Shown here: positions 32,617 through 41,476 of the stretch, one piece after another
Numbering within the stretch: the first letter of the stretch is position 1
Layout: every line of letters starts with the position of its first letter
Assembly: GCF_000621585.1 (NCBI RefSeq)
Contig: NZ_JHXY01000018.1
Coordinates: 1-64,000, forward strand
Direction: 5' to 3'
From: [Eubacterium] cellulosolvens LD2006
Lineage (GTDB): Bacteria > Bacillota > Clostridia > Lachnospirales > Lachnospiraceae
Length of the DNA: 64,000 bases
The notes under the pieces: model-generated
The model's database searches: none
Seen by the model: only the letters and a program-made list of their open reading frames with translations
What the model was told of the DNA's origin: nothing
Position numbers and translations under genes: made by a program

Positions 32617-33004
32617 ACTTTGCAAAGAAGGGCAGAAGGTGCTTGATCTCGGAACAGGAACAGGGGGGATTCCGAGGAACATGTACCAATATGGAGCACA
32701 CTGGACGGGAACGGATATTTCGCCGGAACAGATCGGACAGGCTAAGCGTATCTCCGAAAAGGCCGGAATGAACATCGATTTCCGGGCGGTAGCTACGGAG
32801 AAAATTGATTTTCCCAATGAGAGCTTTGATGTGGTCACTGCCTGTCAGTGTTTCTGGTATTTTGATCACGAGCGGGTGATGCCTAAACTGGTCGAAATTC
32901 TCAAACAGGATGGAAGGTTGTTGGTTCTGTACATGGCATGGCTTCCATTCGAGGATGAGATCGCGGGAAAAAGTGAGGAGCTTGTCCGGGACTCTCAAAA
33001 GTAA
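32617..33004 (+). pseudogene. Partial second copy of the methyltransferase gene
   Basis: Copy 2 of the 369-bp repeat (32617-32985) encodes CKEGQKVLDLGTGTG through AWLPFEDEIAGKSEELV, then stops after RDSQK. It lacks the start and about 90 C-terminal residues of the parent domain at 29474. It cannot be functional. Confidence 0.88.
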
Positions 33005-33042
33005 AAGAACGAAATAACGGTGTGACAGTGATATACTATGAA

Positions 33043-33080
33043 GAAAACCCCATGGAACAAAAGTTTCCGTGGGGTTTTCC
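33043..33080. terminator. Bidirectional terminator
   Basis: AAAACCCCATGGAAC and GTTTCCGTGGGGTTTT form a long stem with one mismatch or wobble around AAAA, flanked by A and T runs. It insulates the defence island from upstream DNA. Confidence 0.8.
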
Positions 33081-33225
33081 TATGTGGAAATAGTCACAGA
33101 AGATGTTAATGTGTTTCGCTGTGTGTAAGGTGAAATGATTGGTCACACTAATTCGTTGAATAAACAATCATACTTCCTCTGCGCGACTAGAACAATAAGA
33201 TTCGCAAAAAAGCGACAGAAAACGA

Positions 33226-33254
33226 TTGTACTTTGTCGGAGAGTATCTTATACT
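33226..33254 (+). promoter_or_regulatory. Promoter with operator-like palindrome for the WYL regulator
   Basis: TTGTAC (33226-33231), 17 bases, TATACT (33249-33254). AGTAT-CTT-ATACT (33242-33254) is a palindrome covering the -10 box, a natural site for autorepression. Confidence 0.72.
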
Positions 33255-33299
33255 GATATACGTTGAGCGAAAAAAGGATTCTATTTGTGAGGATAATGC

Positions 33300-34283
33300 A
33301 TGACAGGTGGAAGCTTTCAGAAAATAAAGCTGCTGAAAATCGTGGAGTTGTTGAAACAGGAGAGCTGCAAGGAAGAGCCCCTTTGCACCAACGATATTAT
33401 TCAGAAGGCGGCTGATATGGGGATATCTGTAGACCGAAGGACACTCAGTAAAGAAATCGAATTCTTGAATGAGCAGGGATACGATATCAAAAGCGCGATT
33501 GTCGGGCATCAAAGAGGGTACTATTTTGAGAATCGTGACTTTTCGGTACCGGAATTGAAGATATTGATTGATGCTGTTCAGGCCGCAAACTTTATAACGG
33601 AAGAACAGACAAACAAGTTTATAGAAAAAATAGCGACTCTCGGAGGCAGCCGCAGGGCGGAGATCCTTCGAGAGAATGTAGTGTGTTTCAACACCACGAA
33701 GCATACAAATGATGAGATTTATAAAAACGTGGCCGAACTGGAGAAAGCACTGATCCAGCGAAAGCAGGCCTCTTTCTATTATTTTGACAGGAACGAGGAT
33801 GGCGAGAAAGTATATCGGAAAGACAAGAAGCGGTACGTCGTGGAACCCATGGCACTTATCTTTAGCGAGGACAATTATTATCTGATGGCCTGGTCTTCCA
33901 AGTATGAGGGAAAAACCAATTACCGGGTGGATCGCATGGATACCGTTGCTGTGGAAGAGGAACCCGTCAGTGAAAAGGCAATTCTGGAGACGGAGGACAT
34001 CGCCACGTTCCGCCAGCAGGCCTTTCGGATGTATGGCGGCGAAACAGAAGACGTTGTGCTGGAATTCAACGAGAAGCTGATCGGTGTTATCCATGACAAG
34101 TTCGGGGAAAACACGAAGATGATCCGGACAGCACAGGGCAAGTGTGTGGCATCTGTGAGGGTGCAGGTATCGCCGACTTTCTGGGGATGGCTGTTCCAGT
34201 TTGTGGGCGATATGCGAATCATATCGCCGGATCCGTTGATAGAGGAATATAGAGTGCGTGCAAAAAAAGCTACGGAGATTTAA
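33300..34283 (+). CDS. WYL-domain transcription regulator
   Basis: The 327-residue protein has an N-terminal winged HTH (about 8-75: TNDIIQKAADMGISVDRRTL) and a WYL domain (about 140-225: ASFYYFDRNEDGE, RYVVEPMALIFSEDNYYLMA). A C-terminal WCX-like domain ends with VSPTFWGWLFQF. WYL proteins sense nucleic acid or nucleotide ligands and control defence loci (BrxR/CapW type). Here it precedes the restriction operon by 87 bases and its promoter carries a palindrome. GAGG ahead of the ATG gives a modest ribosome site. Control of the downstream island is inferred. Confidence 0.9.
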   Translation: MTGGSFQKIKLLKIVELLKQESCKEEPLCTNDIIQKAADMGISVDRRTLSKEIEFLNEQGYDIKSAIVGHQRGYYFENRDFSVPELKILIDAVQAANFITEEQTNKFIEKIATLGGSRRAEILRENVVCFNTTKHTNDEIYKNVAELEKALIQRKQASFYYFDRNEDGEKVYRKDKKRYVVEPMALIFSEDNYYLMAWSSKYEGKTNYRVDRMDTVAVEEEPVSEKAILETEDIATFRQQAFRMYGGETEDVVLEFNEKLIGVIHDKFGENTKMIRTAQGKCVASVRVQVSPTFWGWLFQFVGDMRIISPDPLIEEYRVRAKKATEI

Positions 34284-34369
34284 AAGGAAAACTTCGCGGC
34301 AAGTGAATAGATTGTGTGCAAGAGATCATAGAGCTGAGGTAGACTGGTAAAAGACAGGAGATTGTAACA

Positions 34370-36133
34370 ATGGCAAATGAAAAGTTTAACGTGGTAGGAA
34401 AAAATATTGCAGAAAAAGCTACCATGATCTGGAACGTGGCAGATATGTTGAGAGGCCCGTTTAAGCCTCATGAATATGGGTTGGTTATTCTTCCAATGAC
34501 TGTTGTGAAGAGGTTTCATGATTGTCTCCTGCCAACACACGATGCAGTGTTAGAGCAGTATGAGAAGGTTAAGAATTTTGCGGTAAGAGATGGATTCCTT
34601 ACCAAGGCATCCGGTTATCAGTTTTACAATATCAGCAAATACACTTTCGCATCACTGCTTACGGATCCGGAACATATAGAGGAAAACTTTAGAGACTATT
34701 TGAGCGGATTTTCCGACAACGTGCAGGATGTCCTCAGCAAGTTTGATTTTAAAAGTATTATCGAGCGTCTGGTGGAAAGCAATACACTGTATCTGGTTAT
34801 AAAGGAGTTTAATTCTCAAAAGGGATATTTGGGTCCGGATAAGATCAGTACTGTCGATTGTGGATACATATTCGAGGATTTGGTAAGGAGGTTTTCGGAG
34901 TCTTTTGGTGAAGAAGCAGGAGCTCATTTCACAAGCCGCGATATTATTTATCTTATGACAGATTTGTTGCTTAATGATGCGGATCTGAGCAAAGGTGGTA
35001 ATGTTACCGTTTACGATATGGCGATGGGAACGTCTCAGATGCTCAGTTGCATGGAAGAACGTATCCATGAATTAAATAAAGATATTGATGTTACCTGTTT
35101 TGGTCAGGAATTCAATCCGTCAACCTTTGCTATTGCGAAGGCCGATATGATGATTCGCGGTGGCGATCCAAATAATATGAAATTTGGTGACACACTTTCC
35201 GATGATCAGTTTGGCGGATATCAGTTCCAGTACATTATTTCGAATCCACCGTTCGGTATAGATTGGAAAAGAGAAGAAAAGAAAGTTAAGGATGAGGCAA
35301 AAAAAGGAGAACTAGGCAGATTTGCACCGGGCCTTCCGAAGATATCCGATGGACAGCAGTTGTTTGTTCTGAATGGACTTTCAAAGCTTGCTAAAAATGG
35401 AAGGATGGCCATCATTCAGAATGGCTCTCCACTGTTTTCAGGAGATGCGGGTAGCGGGCCTTCCGAGATTAGAAGATACATTCTTGAAAATGATTGGCTG
35501 GATTGTATAATACAGCTTTCTACAGATATGTTTATGAATACAGGTATCAGTACATATATCTGGGTTCTGAACAAGAATAAGTCGGCAGAACGTGCGGGAA
35601 AAGTTCAGCTTATAGATGCGTCACATTGTGGAGAACAGAGACGAAAACCAATCGGATTCAAGAGATATGATGTTACCGACCTTTGTAGAGAACTTATTAT
35701 TACTTCTTACGGAGAATTCGTCAATGATAAGATTTATGGCGACAAAGAGGGTGTGTATTGTCAGAGCAAGATTTTTGACAATGATGCTTTCGGATATAGA
35801 AAGATTACAGTTGAAAGACCGGAATTGGATGAGAAGGGACACCCTGTATTGAAGAAGGGGAAGCCTGTGGCTGATGTTACTAAAAGAGATACAGAGAATG
35901 TCCCACTTGTGGAAGATATCGATGAATATTTTGAGCGCGAAGTCTTGCCTTTTGCACCTGACTCATGGATAGATAAAAAGAAAACTAAGATTGGTTATGA
36001 GATACCATTGACTAGATATTTCTATGAATATCAAGTGCCAGAAAATGTGGAAGATATAATGGAAAGATTAAGTGGTATTGAAGCTGATATACAGTCCAGC
36101 CTCCAGGCTTTGTTCGGAGGTGACGGACAATGA
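34370..36133 (+). CDS. hsdM: Type I restriction-modification methyltransferase subunit HsdM
   Basis: HsdM transfers methyl groups from SAM to adenine and, with HsdS, forms the modification enzyme. The 587-residue protein has the HsdM N-terminal helical domain (about 15-150), AGAHFTSRDI at about 184-193, SAM motif I as VYDMAMGTSQML (about 213-224) and the catalytic NPPFG at about 294-298. Motif I differs from the usual DPxxGTGG form, though DxAxGT remains. AGGAG precedes the ATG. It overlaps hsdS by four bases. Confidence 0.95.
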   Translation: MANEKFNVVGKNIAEKATMIWNVADMLRGPFKPHEYGLVILPMTVVKRFHDCLLPTHDAVLEQYEKVKNFAVRDGFLTKASGYQFYNISKYTFASLLTDPEHIEENFRDYLSGFSDNVQDVLSKFDFKSIIERLVESNTLYLVIKEFNSQKGYLGPDKISTVDCGYIFEDLVRRFSESFGEEAGAHFTSRDIIYLMTDLLLNDADLSKGGNVTVYDMAMGTSQMLSCMEERIHELNKDIDVTCFGQEFNPSTFAIAKADMMIRGGDPNNMKFGDTLSDDQFGGYQFQYIISNPPFGIDWKREEKKVKDEAKKGELGRFAPGLPKISDGQQLFVLNGLSKLAKNGRMAIIQNGSPLFSGDAGSGPSEIRRYILENDWLDCIIQLSTDMFMNTGISTYIWVLNKNKSAERAGKVQLIDASHCGEQRRKPIGFKRYDVTDLCRELIITSYGEFVNDKIYGDKEGVYCQSKIFDNDAFGYRKITVERPELDEKGHPVLKKGKPVADVTKRDTENVPLVEDIDEYFEREVLPFAPDSWIDKKKTKIGYEIPLTRYFYEYQVPENVEDIMERLSGIEADIQSSLQALFGGDGQ

Positions 36134-37386
36134 GAAAGATGAGAGATAGTGGTATTGAGTGGGTTGGACAGATTCCGGAGAATTGGGAACTAGGACAAAT
36201 CGGTCAATTGTATGATGAACGTAAAGTAAAAGTAAGTGATAGGGATTATCCTCCGCTTTCCGTTACTATGGAAGGAGTAGTCCCTCAGTTAAGCACAGCC
36301 GCAAAAACTGATGCACATGATGATAGGAAGCTTGTTAAAAAAGGTGATTTCGCTATTAATAGTCGTTCTGATCGTAGAGGTTCTTGCGGCATATCAGACT
36401 ATGATGGCTCGGTATCGCTCATAAATACTATTCTATGTCCGCAAACGGAAATGAATCCTCAGTATTATGATTGGTTGTTTCATACCACTATGTTTTCTGA
36501 TGAATTTTATAAATGGGGGCATGGGATAGTTGACGACTTATGGACAACAAATTGGTCTGATATGAAAAAAATAAGTGTTCCGGTTCCGACGATTGAAGAA
36601 CAACAATCAATCGCCACCTATCTCAACCACTTGTGTTCCCTGATGGACAGCGTCATCAAGAAAACAAAAGCCTCAATTGAGGAATACAAAAAACTTCGTC
36701 AGGCTATCATCACGCACGCGGTTACTGTGGGCGTTCGTGGTGATAGAACAATGAAGGATAGCGGTATTGAATGGATTGGAAATATTCCAGAAGAATGGGA
36801 GGTTTTCAGAATAGCAGCATTGTATTCTGAAAGAAAAGAAAATGGTAATGATGAGTTACCGATACTCACCGTTTCAATAAATACTGGTGTTTCAGATCGA
36901 GAACTGTCTAACGATGAAAGCGAAAGAGTTTTTGTACGCAGTGAAGATAGATCAAAGTACATGAGGGTTTATCCGGGGGATTTGACATACAACATGATGA
37001 GAGCATGGCAAGGTGCTTTCGGTGCAGTCAGGGTAGATGGTATGGTTAGCCCAGCATATGTCATAGTTAAGCCCAGACGGGAAATTGACAGCCGATATAT
37101 GGAGGCTCTTCTGCGTACACAACCGGCAAAAGAGGAAATGAAACGTTATTCTCACGGAATAGCTGATTTCAGACTTCGTCTGTATTGGGATAAGTTCAGA
37201 ACGATAAAAGTGTGTTTTCCCCCAATTGAAGAACAGAGAGAAATAGCGGATTACATTGACAGTAAATGTGCTGAAATAGATGAACTAATTGCAAAAAAAG
37301 AACAGTTCCTTGCAGAACTTGAAAACTATAAAAAATCTATGATTTACGAATATGTAACTGGAAAAAAGGAGGTGCCTCATTCATGA
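36130..37386 (+). CDS. hsdS: Type I restriction specificity subunit HsdS
   Basis: The 418-residue protein has two target-recognition domains, each introduced by a DSGIEW(V/I)G(Q/N)IPE motif (about residues 4-16 and 205-217). Each is followed by a conserved coiled coil ([14 protein letters not shown] at about 155-168; [14 protein letters not shown] at about 363-376). Each domain reads half of a split DNA site. It overlaps hsdM and hsdR by four bases each. The repeated motif makes it prone to domain exchange by recombination. The sequence it recognises cannot be predicted. Confidence 0.95.
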   Translation: MRKMRDSGIEWVGQIPENWELGQIGQLYDERKVKVSDRDYPPLSVTMEGVVPQLSTAAKTDAHDDRKLVKKGDFAINSRSDRRGSCGISDYDGSVSLINTILCPQTEMNPQYYDWLFHTTMFSDEFYKWGHGIVDDLWTTNWSDMKKISVPVPTIEEQQSIATYLNHLCSLMDSVIKKTKASIEEYKKLRQAIITHAVTVGVRGDRTMKDSGIEWIGNIPEEWEVFRIAALYSERKENGNDELPILTVSINTGVSDRELSNDESERVFVRSEDRSKYMRVYPGDLTYNMMRAWQGAFGAVRVDGMVSPAYVIVKPRREIDSRYMEALLRTQPAKEEMKRYSHGIADFRLRLYWDKFRTIKVCFPPIEEQREIADYIDSKCAEIDELIAKKEQFLAELENYKKSMIYEYVTGKKEVPHS

Positions 37387-40300
37387 GCGTAGATGTCACA
37401 ACGGAAAAACGCTTTGAGGCTGACATCGAAGCATCATTTCTGTCGCCTGCTGGAGGCTATACCCATAACAATGATCTGTATGATCCGGGTTTGGGTTTAT
37501 ATTCTGATACCTTGATTCGCTTTATTCAGAAGACGCAACCGAATGAATGGAAAAGATTTACCATGCAGAATGCGGTTGATCCGGAGCGAAAATTCTGCCT
37601 TGCTTTCAATACTTCCTGCGATATGGACGGATTGATTGCAGTGATGCGGCACGGGTTTAAGCATCGCGGCATTACATTCAAGGTGTGCTATTTTAAGCCT
37701 GAGTCAAGCCTGAATCAGACGGCATCGGCACTCTATGCAAAGAATGAGATCACCTGTAATCGGCAGTGGTTCTACTCCACGGATACTCATAATTCTGTGG
37801 ATATGGTGATCGCAGTAAACGGTATTCCGGTATTTGCTTTTGAACTTAAGAACCAGTACACGGGTCAGAATGTTGATAATGCGAAACGCCAATGGATGTA
37901 TGATCGGGATCCGAGAGAGATTTGTTTTCAGTTCAATAAACGTATTCTGGGGTTCTTCTGCGTAGATCAGTTGGAAGCGTGGATGACAACAAAGCTGGAA
38001 GGAAAGGATACGTTTTTTCTGCCGTTCAACCAGGGATCTAATGGTGCCGGAAATGATGGCGGAAAAGGTAATCCTGCTAATCCTAATGGATATCCGACAG
38101 CCTATCTTTGGGAGAATGTATTCCAGAAAGATAGCATGATGGACATTCTTCAGAAATTCATTCATCTTCAGATTAAAGAAGATAAGAAATTGTTGCCGGA
38201 TGGAAGTGAGAAGATTACAAAGAAAAAATCTTTGATTTTTCCACGGTATCACCAGCTGGATGTGGTTCGTAGACTTATAGGTGACGTTTTAGAAAATGGA
38301 GCAGGCGTCAATTATCTTATTCAGCATAGTGCCGGTTCCGGTAAGTCTAATTCTATCGCCTGGACTGCCTACAGATTGGCTTCACTGCATGATGAGGAAA
38401 ATAGAGCCATCTTTAGCAGTGTTATCGTTGTGACAGATCGTACTGTTCTTGATGCACAGCTTCAGGAGACAATCTCCGGGTTTGATCATACCATCGGTGC
38501 GGTTGAAACCATCGGCGAGGATAAGAATTCCAAGAATCTTCGAGATGCGATCAATGACGGAGTTCGAATCATTGTAACCACATTACAGAAGTTTCCCGTC
38601 ATTTATCAGGAAGTGGATAAGGTTGCAGGAAGAAACTTTGCGATTATTGTGGACGAGGCGCATTCCTCACAGACGGGTAGCTCAGCCATGAAACTGAAAG
38701 CAGCTCTTGCGGATACAGAAGCAGCATTGCAGGAGTATGCGGAAATAGAGGGCAAGGCAGAGGACGAAATTGACAGGAAGGATAAGCTTGTTCAGGAAAT
38801 GATCACGCATGGCAGGCATCCCAATCTGTCGTTCTTTGCGTTTACAGCTACACCAAAGGCACAGACTCTGGAGATGTTTGGAAAACCTCAGTATGACGGC
38901 TCCTTCCGACCGTTCCATATTTACAGCATGAGACAGGCCATTGAGGAAGGATTTATCCTGGATGTTCTGCAGAACTATATGACTTATGATACATGTTTTA
39001 AGATTGCCAAGAATACACAGGAAAATCCGGAACTGCCGGAGAGCAGAGCCACAAAGGTTATCAAGAAATATGAGAAGCTTCATCCGTATAACATCAGTCA
39101 GAAGTCTCAGATTATCGTTGAGACATTCAGGGGAACTACCCGCCACAAGATCGGCGGGAAGGGTAAGATGATGGTTGTTACCGATTCCAGATTGGCTGCA
39201 GTCCGGTATTTCCATGAGATCAAGCGTTACATAGAAGAGCAACATTACACAGATATGGATGTTCTGACGGCTTTTTCCGGCTCAGTACAGGATGGAGATG
39301 AGGAATACACAGAATCCGGGCTGAATGTAAGGAAAGATGGAAGTCATATTTCTGAGAACCAGACGAAGGCAGAGTTCCATGACAACTTCAATGTGCTGGT
39401 AGTGGCTGAAAAGTATCAGACAGGCTTTGATGAGCCTCTGCTTCATACGATGATCGTTGATAAGAAACTGAAGAATGTTAAAGCGGTACAGACTTTATCA
39501 CGCCTCAATAGAACTTGCCCCGGCAAGGTCGATACATTTGTGTTGGATTTTGCAAACAAGAAGGAAGATATTTTAGATGCCTTTCAGCCTTTCTATCAGG
39601 AGACCAGTCTGGAACAGGAAGTGAACGTGGATCTGATCTATCAGACGGAGCGGGAACTGTTGGATTATGCAATCTACAATGAGAATGACATCGCTGCATT
39701 TATTGAGATATGGAATAAGCCTGGAAGACAGGATGCGACGGCAATGGGAAAGATGACTAGTGTGCTTAAACCAGTAGCGGATCGCTATAATCTGAAAAAT
39801 CCGGAGGAACGATATCAGTTCCGCAGGCTTTGCCGAACACTTATCCGCTATTACAGCTATCTGACACAGATCGTCCGTATGTTTGATAAGGAAATGCACA
39901 AGGAGTACCTGTTTTTAAGCTATCTGGTTGGCCTGCTTCCAGTGGAAACAGAAGAGCCTGTAGATCTGGATGGAAAGCTGAAGCTGGAATACTACAAATT
40001 GAAAAAAACATTTGAAGGTACAATTCAACTTGAAAGCGTAGACGGTCAGTACGTCCCCGCAAAACAGAAGAGTTCTCAGGGCAAGAGACAAAAGAGTACT
40101 CTTGATGAGATTCTTGAAAAGATCAATGAGAAATACAAGGGTGAATTCACCGACGGTGACAGGGTAATACTTGGAGCGTTGCACGAAAAACTGATGAAGA
40201 ACGAAAAACTTGCTAGTTCAGCAAGAACACTGGATCCAAGGATTTTTGCAGAGAGCATATTTCCTCAGGCGTTTGATAATGCCGCTATGGAGAGCTATGT

Positions 40301-40415
40301 AGAAGCTCAGGACAGTTATTCGGCATTATTCGAAGATAAGACTAAGTACAATGCTATTATGGGAGCGTTGGCTGGTGTCGTCTATCGTGAGATGAGGAAA
40401 ATCAGTGCTGATTGA
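37383..40415 (+). CDS. hsdR: Type I restriction endonuclease subunit HsdR
   Basis: HsdR translocates unmodified DNA with ATP and cleaves it. The 1010-residue protein has an N-terminal PD-(D/E)XK nuclease ([20 protein letters not shown], about 139-158), helicase motif I HSAGSGKS (about 313-320), motif II VDEAHSS (about 422-428), motif III FTATP and motif VI-like [10 protein letters not shown]-terminal helical coupling region follows. All key motifs are intact, so the hsdMSR system appears functional. An AGGAGG site lies inside the end of hsdS. Confidence 0.95.
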   Translation: MSVDVTTEKRFEADIEASFLSPAGGYTHNNDLYDPGLGLYSDTLIRFIQKTQPNEWKRFTMQNAVDPERKFCLAFNTSCDMDGLIAVMRHGFKHRGITFKVCYFKPESSLNQTASALYAKNEITCNRQWFYSTDTHNSVDMVIAVNGIPVFAFELKNQYTGQNVDNAKRQWMYDRDPREICFQFNKRILGFFCVDQLEAWMTTKLEGKDTFFLPFNQGSNGAGNDGGKGNPANPNGYPTAYLWENVFQKDSMMDILQKFIHLQIKEDKKLLPDGSEKITKKKSLIFPRYHQLDVVRRLIGDVLENGAGVNYLIQHSAGSGKSNSIAWTAYRLASLHDEENRAIFSSVIVVTDRTVLDAQLQETISGFDHTIGAVETIGEDKNSKNLRDAINDGVRIIVTTLQKFPVIYQEVDKVAGRNFAIIVDEAHSSQTGSSAMKLKAALADTEAALQEYAEIEGKAEDEIDRKDKLVQEMITHGRHPNLSFFAFTATPKAQTLEMFGKPQYDGSFRPFHIYSMRQAIEEGFILDVLQNYMTYDTCFKIAKNTQENPELPESRATKVIKKYEKLHPYNISQKSQIIVETFRGTTRHKIGGKGKMMVVTDSRLAAVRYFHEIKRYIEEQHYTDMDVLTAFSGSVQDGDEEYTESGLNVRKDGSHISENQTKAEFHDNFNVLVVAEKYQTGFDEPLLHTMIVDKKLKNVKAVQTLSRLNRTCPGKVDTFVLDFANKKEDILDAFQPFYQETSLEQEVNVDLIYQTERELLDYAIYNENDIAAFIEIWNKPGRQDATAMGKMTSVLKPVADRYNLKNPEERYQFRRLCRTLIRYYSYLTQIVRMFDKEMHKEYLFLSYLVGLLPVETEEPVDLDGKLKLEYYKLKKTFEGTIQLESVDGQYVPAKQKSSQGKRQKSTLDEILEKINEKYKGEFTDGDRVILGALHEKLMKNEKLASSARTLDPRIFAESIFPQAFDNAAMESYVEAQDSYSALFEDKTKYNAIMGALAGVVYREMRKISAD

Positions 40416-40462
40416 GAATGGTCACATAACGGATAAGAATGACTACGAGGAGAGTGTGAACA

Positions 40463-41335
40463 ATGAGGTGTAGTAATTGTGGGGCAGAGATCGGAAATAG
40501 CAGGGTTTGTGAGTTTTGCGGTTCTCAAAGTACATATAACATGCGAGGAAGACAGGAACAGGTAAACAAACAGGGGCGTCCAGGTGGACGTCGAGGCAAT
40601 AATCAGAAGAATAACCTTGTGTGGTGGATACTCGGCTGGATATTCTTTTTCCCTGCTCCTGTAATGGTACTGATATGGCGGAAAAAGAATACGTGGATCA
40701 TCCAAAAGAAAGTGATTGTCACGGCTGTCTTCTGGTTTTTGTTAATGATTTTGGTTGCCTGCAACAGTAAAACAAAGACCTCAAAAAAACATGCAACGAC
40801 TACAAGTGTTAAAGAAACAAAGAATGATGAAACTATGGTTCGATCAACATCGGAAGGGAATATTTCTGACGAAGCGGCTGTTTCTGAATATGACGTGATA
40901 GACACATTCATTGATAAGTATAACGCTATAGCAGATAATAAACTGACAAATCCTGTTGAAATAGATATTCAAGATGAAGAACACTACAGACATGAGTTCC
41001 GGCTTAATGCTTTTGAGGGTGCGGTAGCAAAACAATGCACTATCGGGGACACAACTGTCGACATAGTTAATTATTATCGGAATAGTTTGTTTGATAAAAA
41101 TGGCAGTATTAGAATATACTTGACTACTGATGATGCTGAGGTTGCTGTAGGCTTTTTTAATTATGCCGCAAAGATTCTTGATCCAACACTAACAGAGGCT
41201 GATATAGCGGAAGCAAATGAAGATATCAGAAAAGAAAATAGTACTTTTAAAAAAGGTGTGAGTTATTCTTTTATAAAAAGCTATAGAAGTTTTTTCGTAG
41301 ATAGTGAAACTAATGGTTTTTATGGTGATAACTAA
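40463..41335 (+). CDS. Zinc-ribbon membrane protein
   Basis: The 290-residue protein opens with a zinc ribbon (Cys3, Cys6, Cys16, Cys19), then a basic Gly/Arg linker. Two hydrophobic helices follow (about 53-73 and 80-98, the second ending LLMILVAC). A Thr/Lys linker leads to an extracytoplasmic domain (about 140-290) with a YNAIADNKLTNPVEI motif of unknown function. Such zinc-ribbon proteins are common in Firmicutes, and roles are undefined. It lies between the restriction operon and the SNF2 gene, so a membrane-sensing role in the island is possible but unproven. GAGGAG precedes the ATG. Confidence 0.75.
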   Translation: MRCSNCGAEIGNSRVCEFCGSQSTYNMRGRQEQVNKQGRPGGRRGNNQKNNLVWWILGWIFFFPAPVMVLIWRKKNTWIIQKKVIVTAVFWFLLMILVACNSKTKTSKKHATTTSVKETKNDETMVRSTSEGNISDEAAVSEYDVIDTFIDKYNAIADNKLTNPVEIDIQDEEHYRHEFRLNAFEGAVAKQCTIGDTTVDIVNYYRNSLFDKNGSIRIYLTTDDAEVAVGFFNYAAKILDPTLTEADIAEANEDIRKENSTFKKGVSYSFIKSYRSFFVDSETNGFYGDN

Positions 41336-41476
41336 AAGTACCGGGGTGGCTGTCACCGTTAATGAAGAGGGATCTAATACTGTATAGAGAAGTTTGTTTT
41401 GATGTTTTTGAGGAATTTCATACAACGCAGGATGAGCGTGAATATAGGACGATAGCGGCAAGGTATTCTTAAGAAT
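41336..41476. other. Gap with a coding remnant before the SNF2 gene
   Basis: One frame reads REVCFDVFEEFHTTQDEREY and ends at a TAA just before the SNF2 frame opens. It might be a remnant, or the true 5' end of the SNF2 gene separated by a frameshift. Confidence 0.35.

Noticed and set aside
36130-37386. Phase-variable hsdS with inverted-repeat partner
   Set aside because: Only one hsdS gene is present, and no recombinase or second partial hsdS was found nearby.
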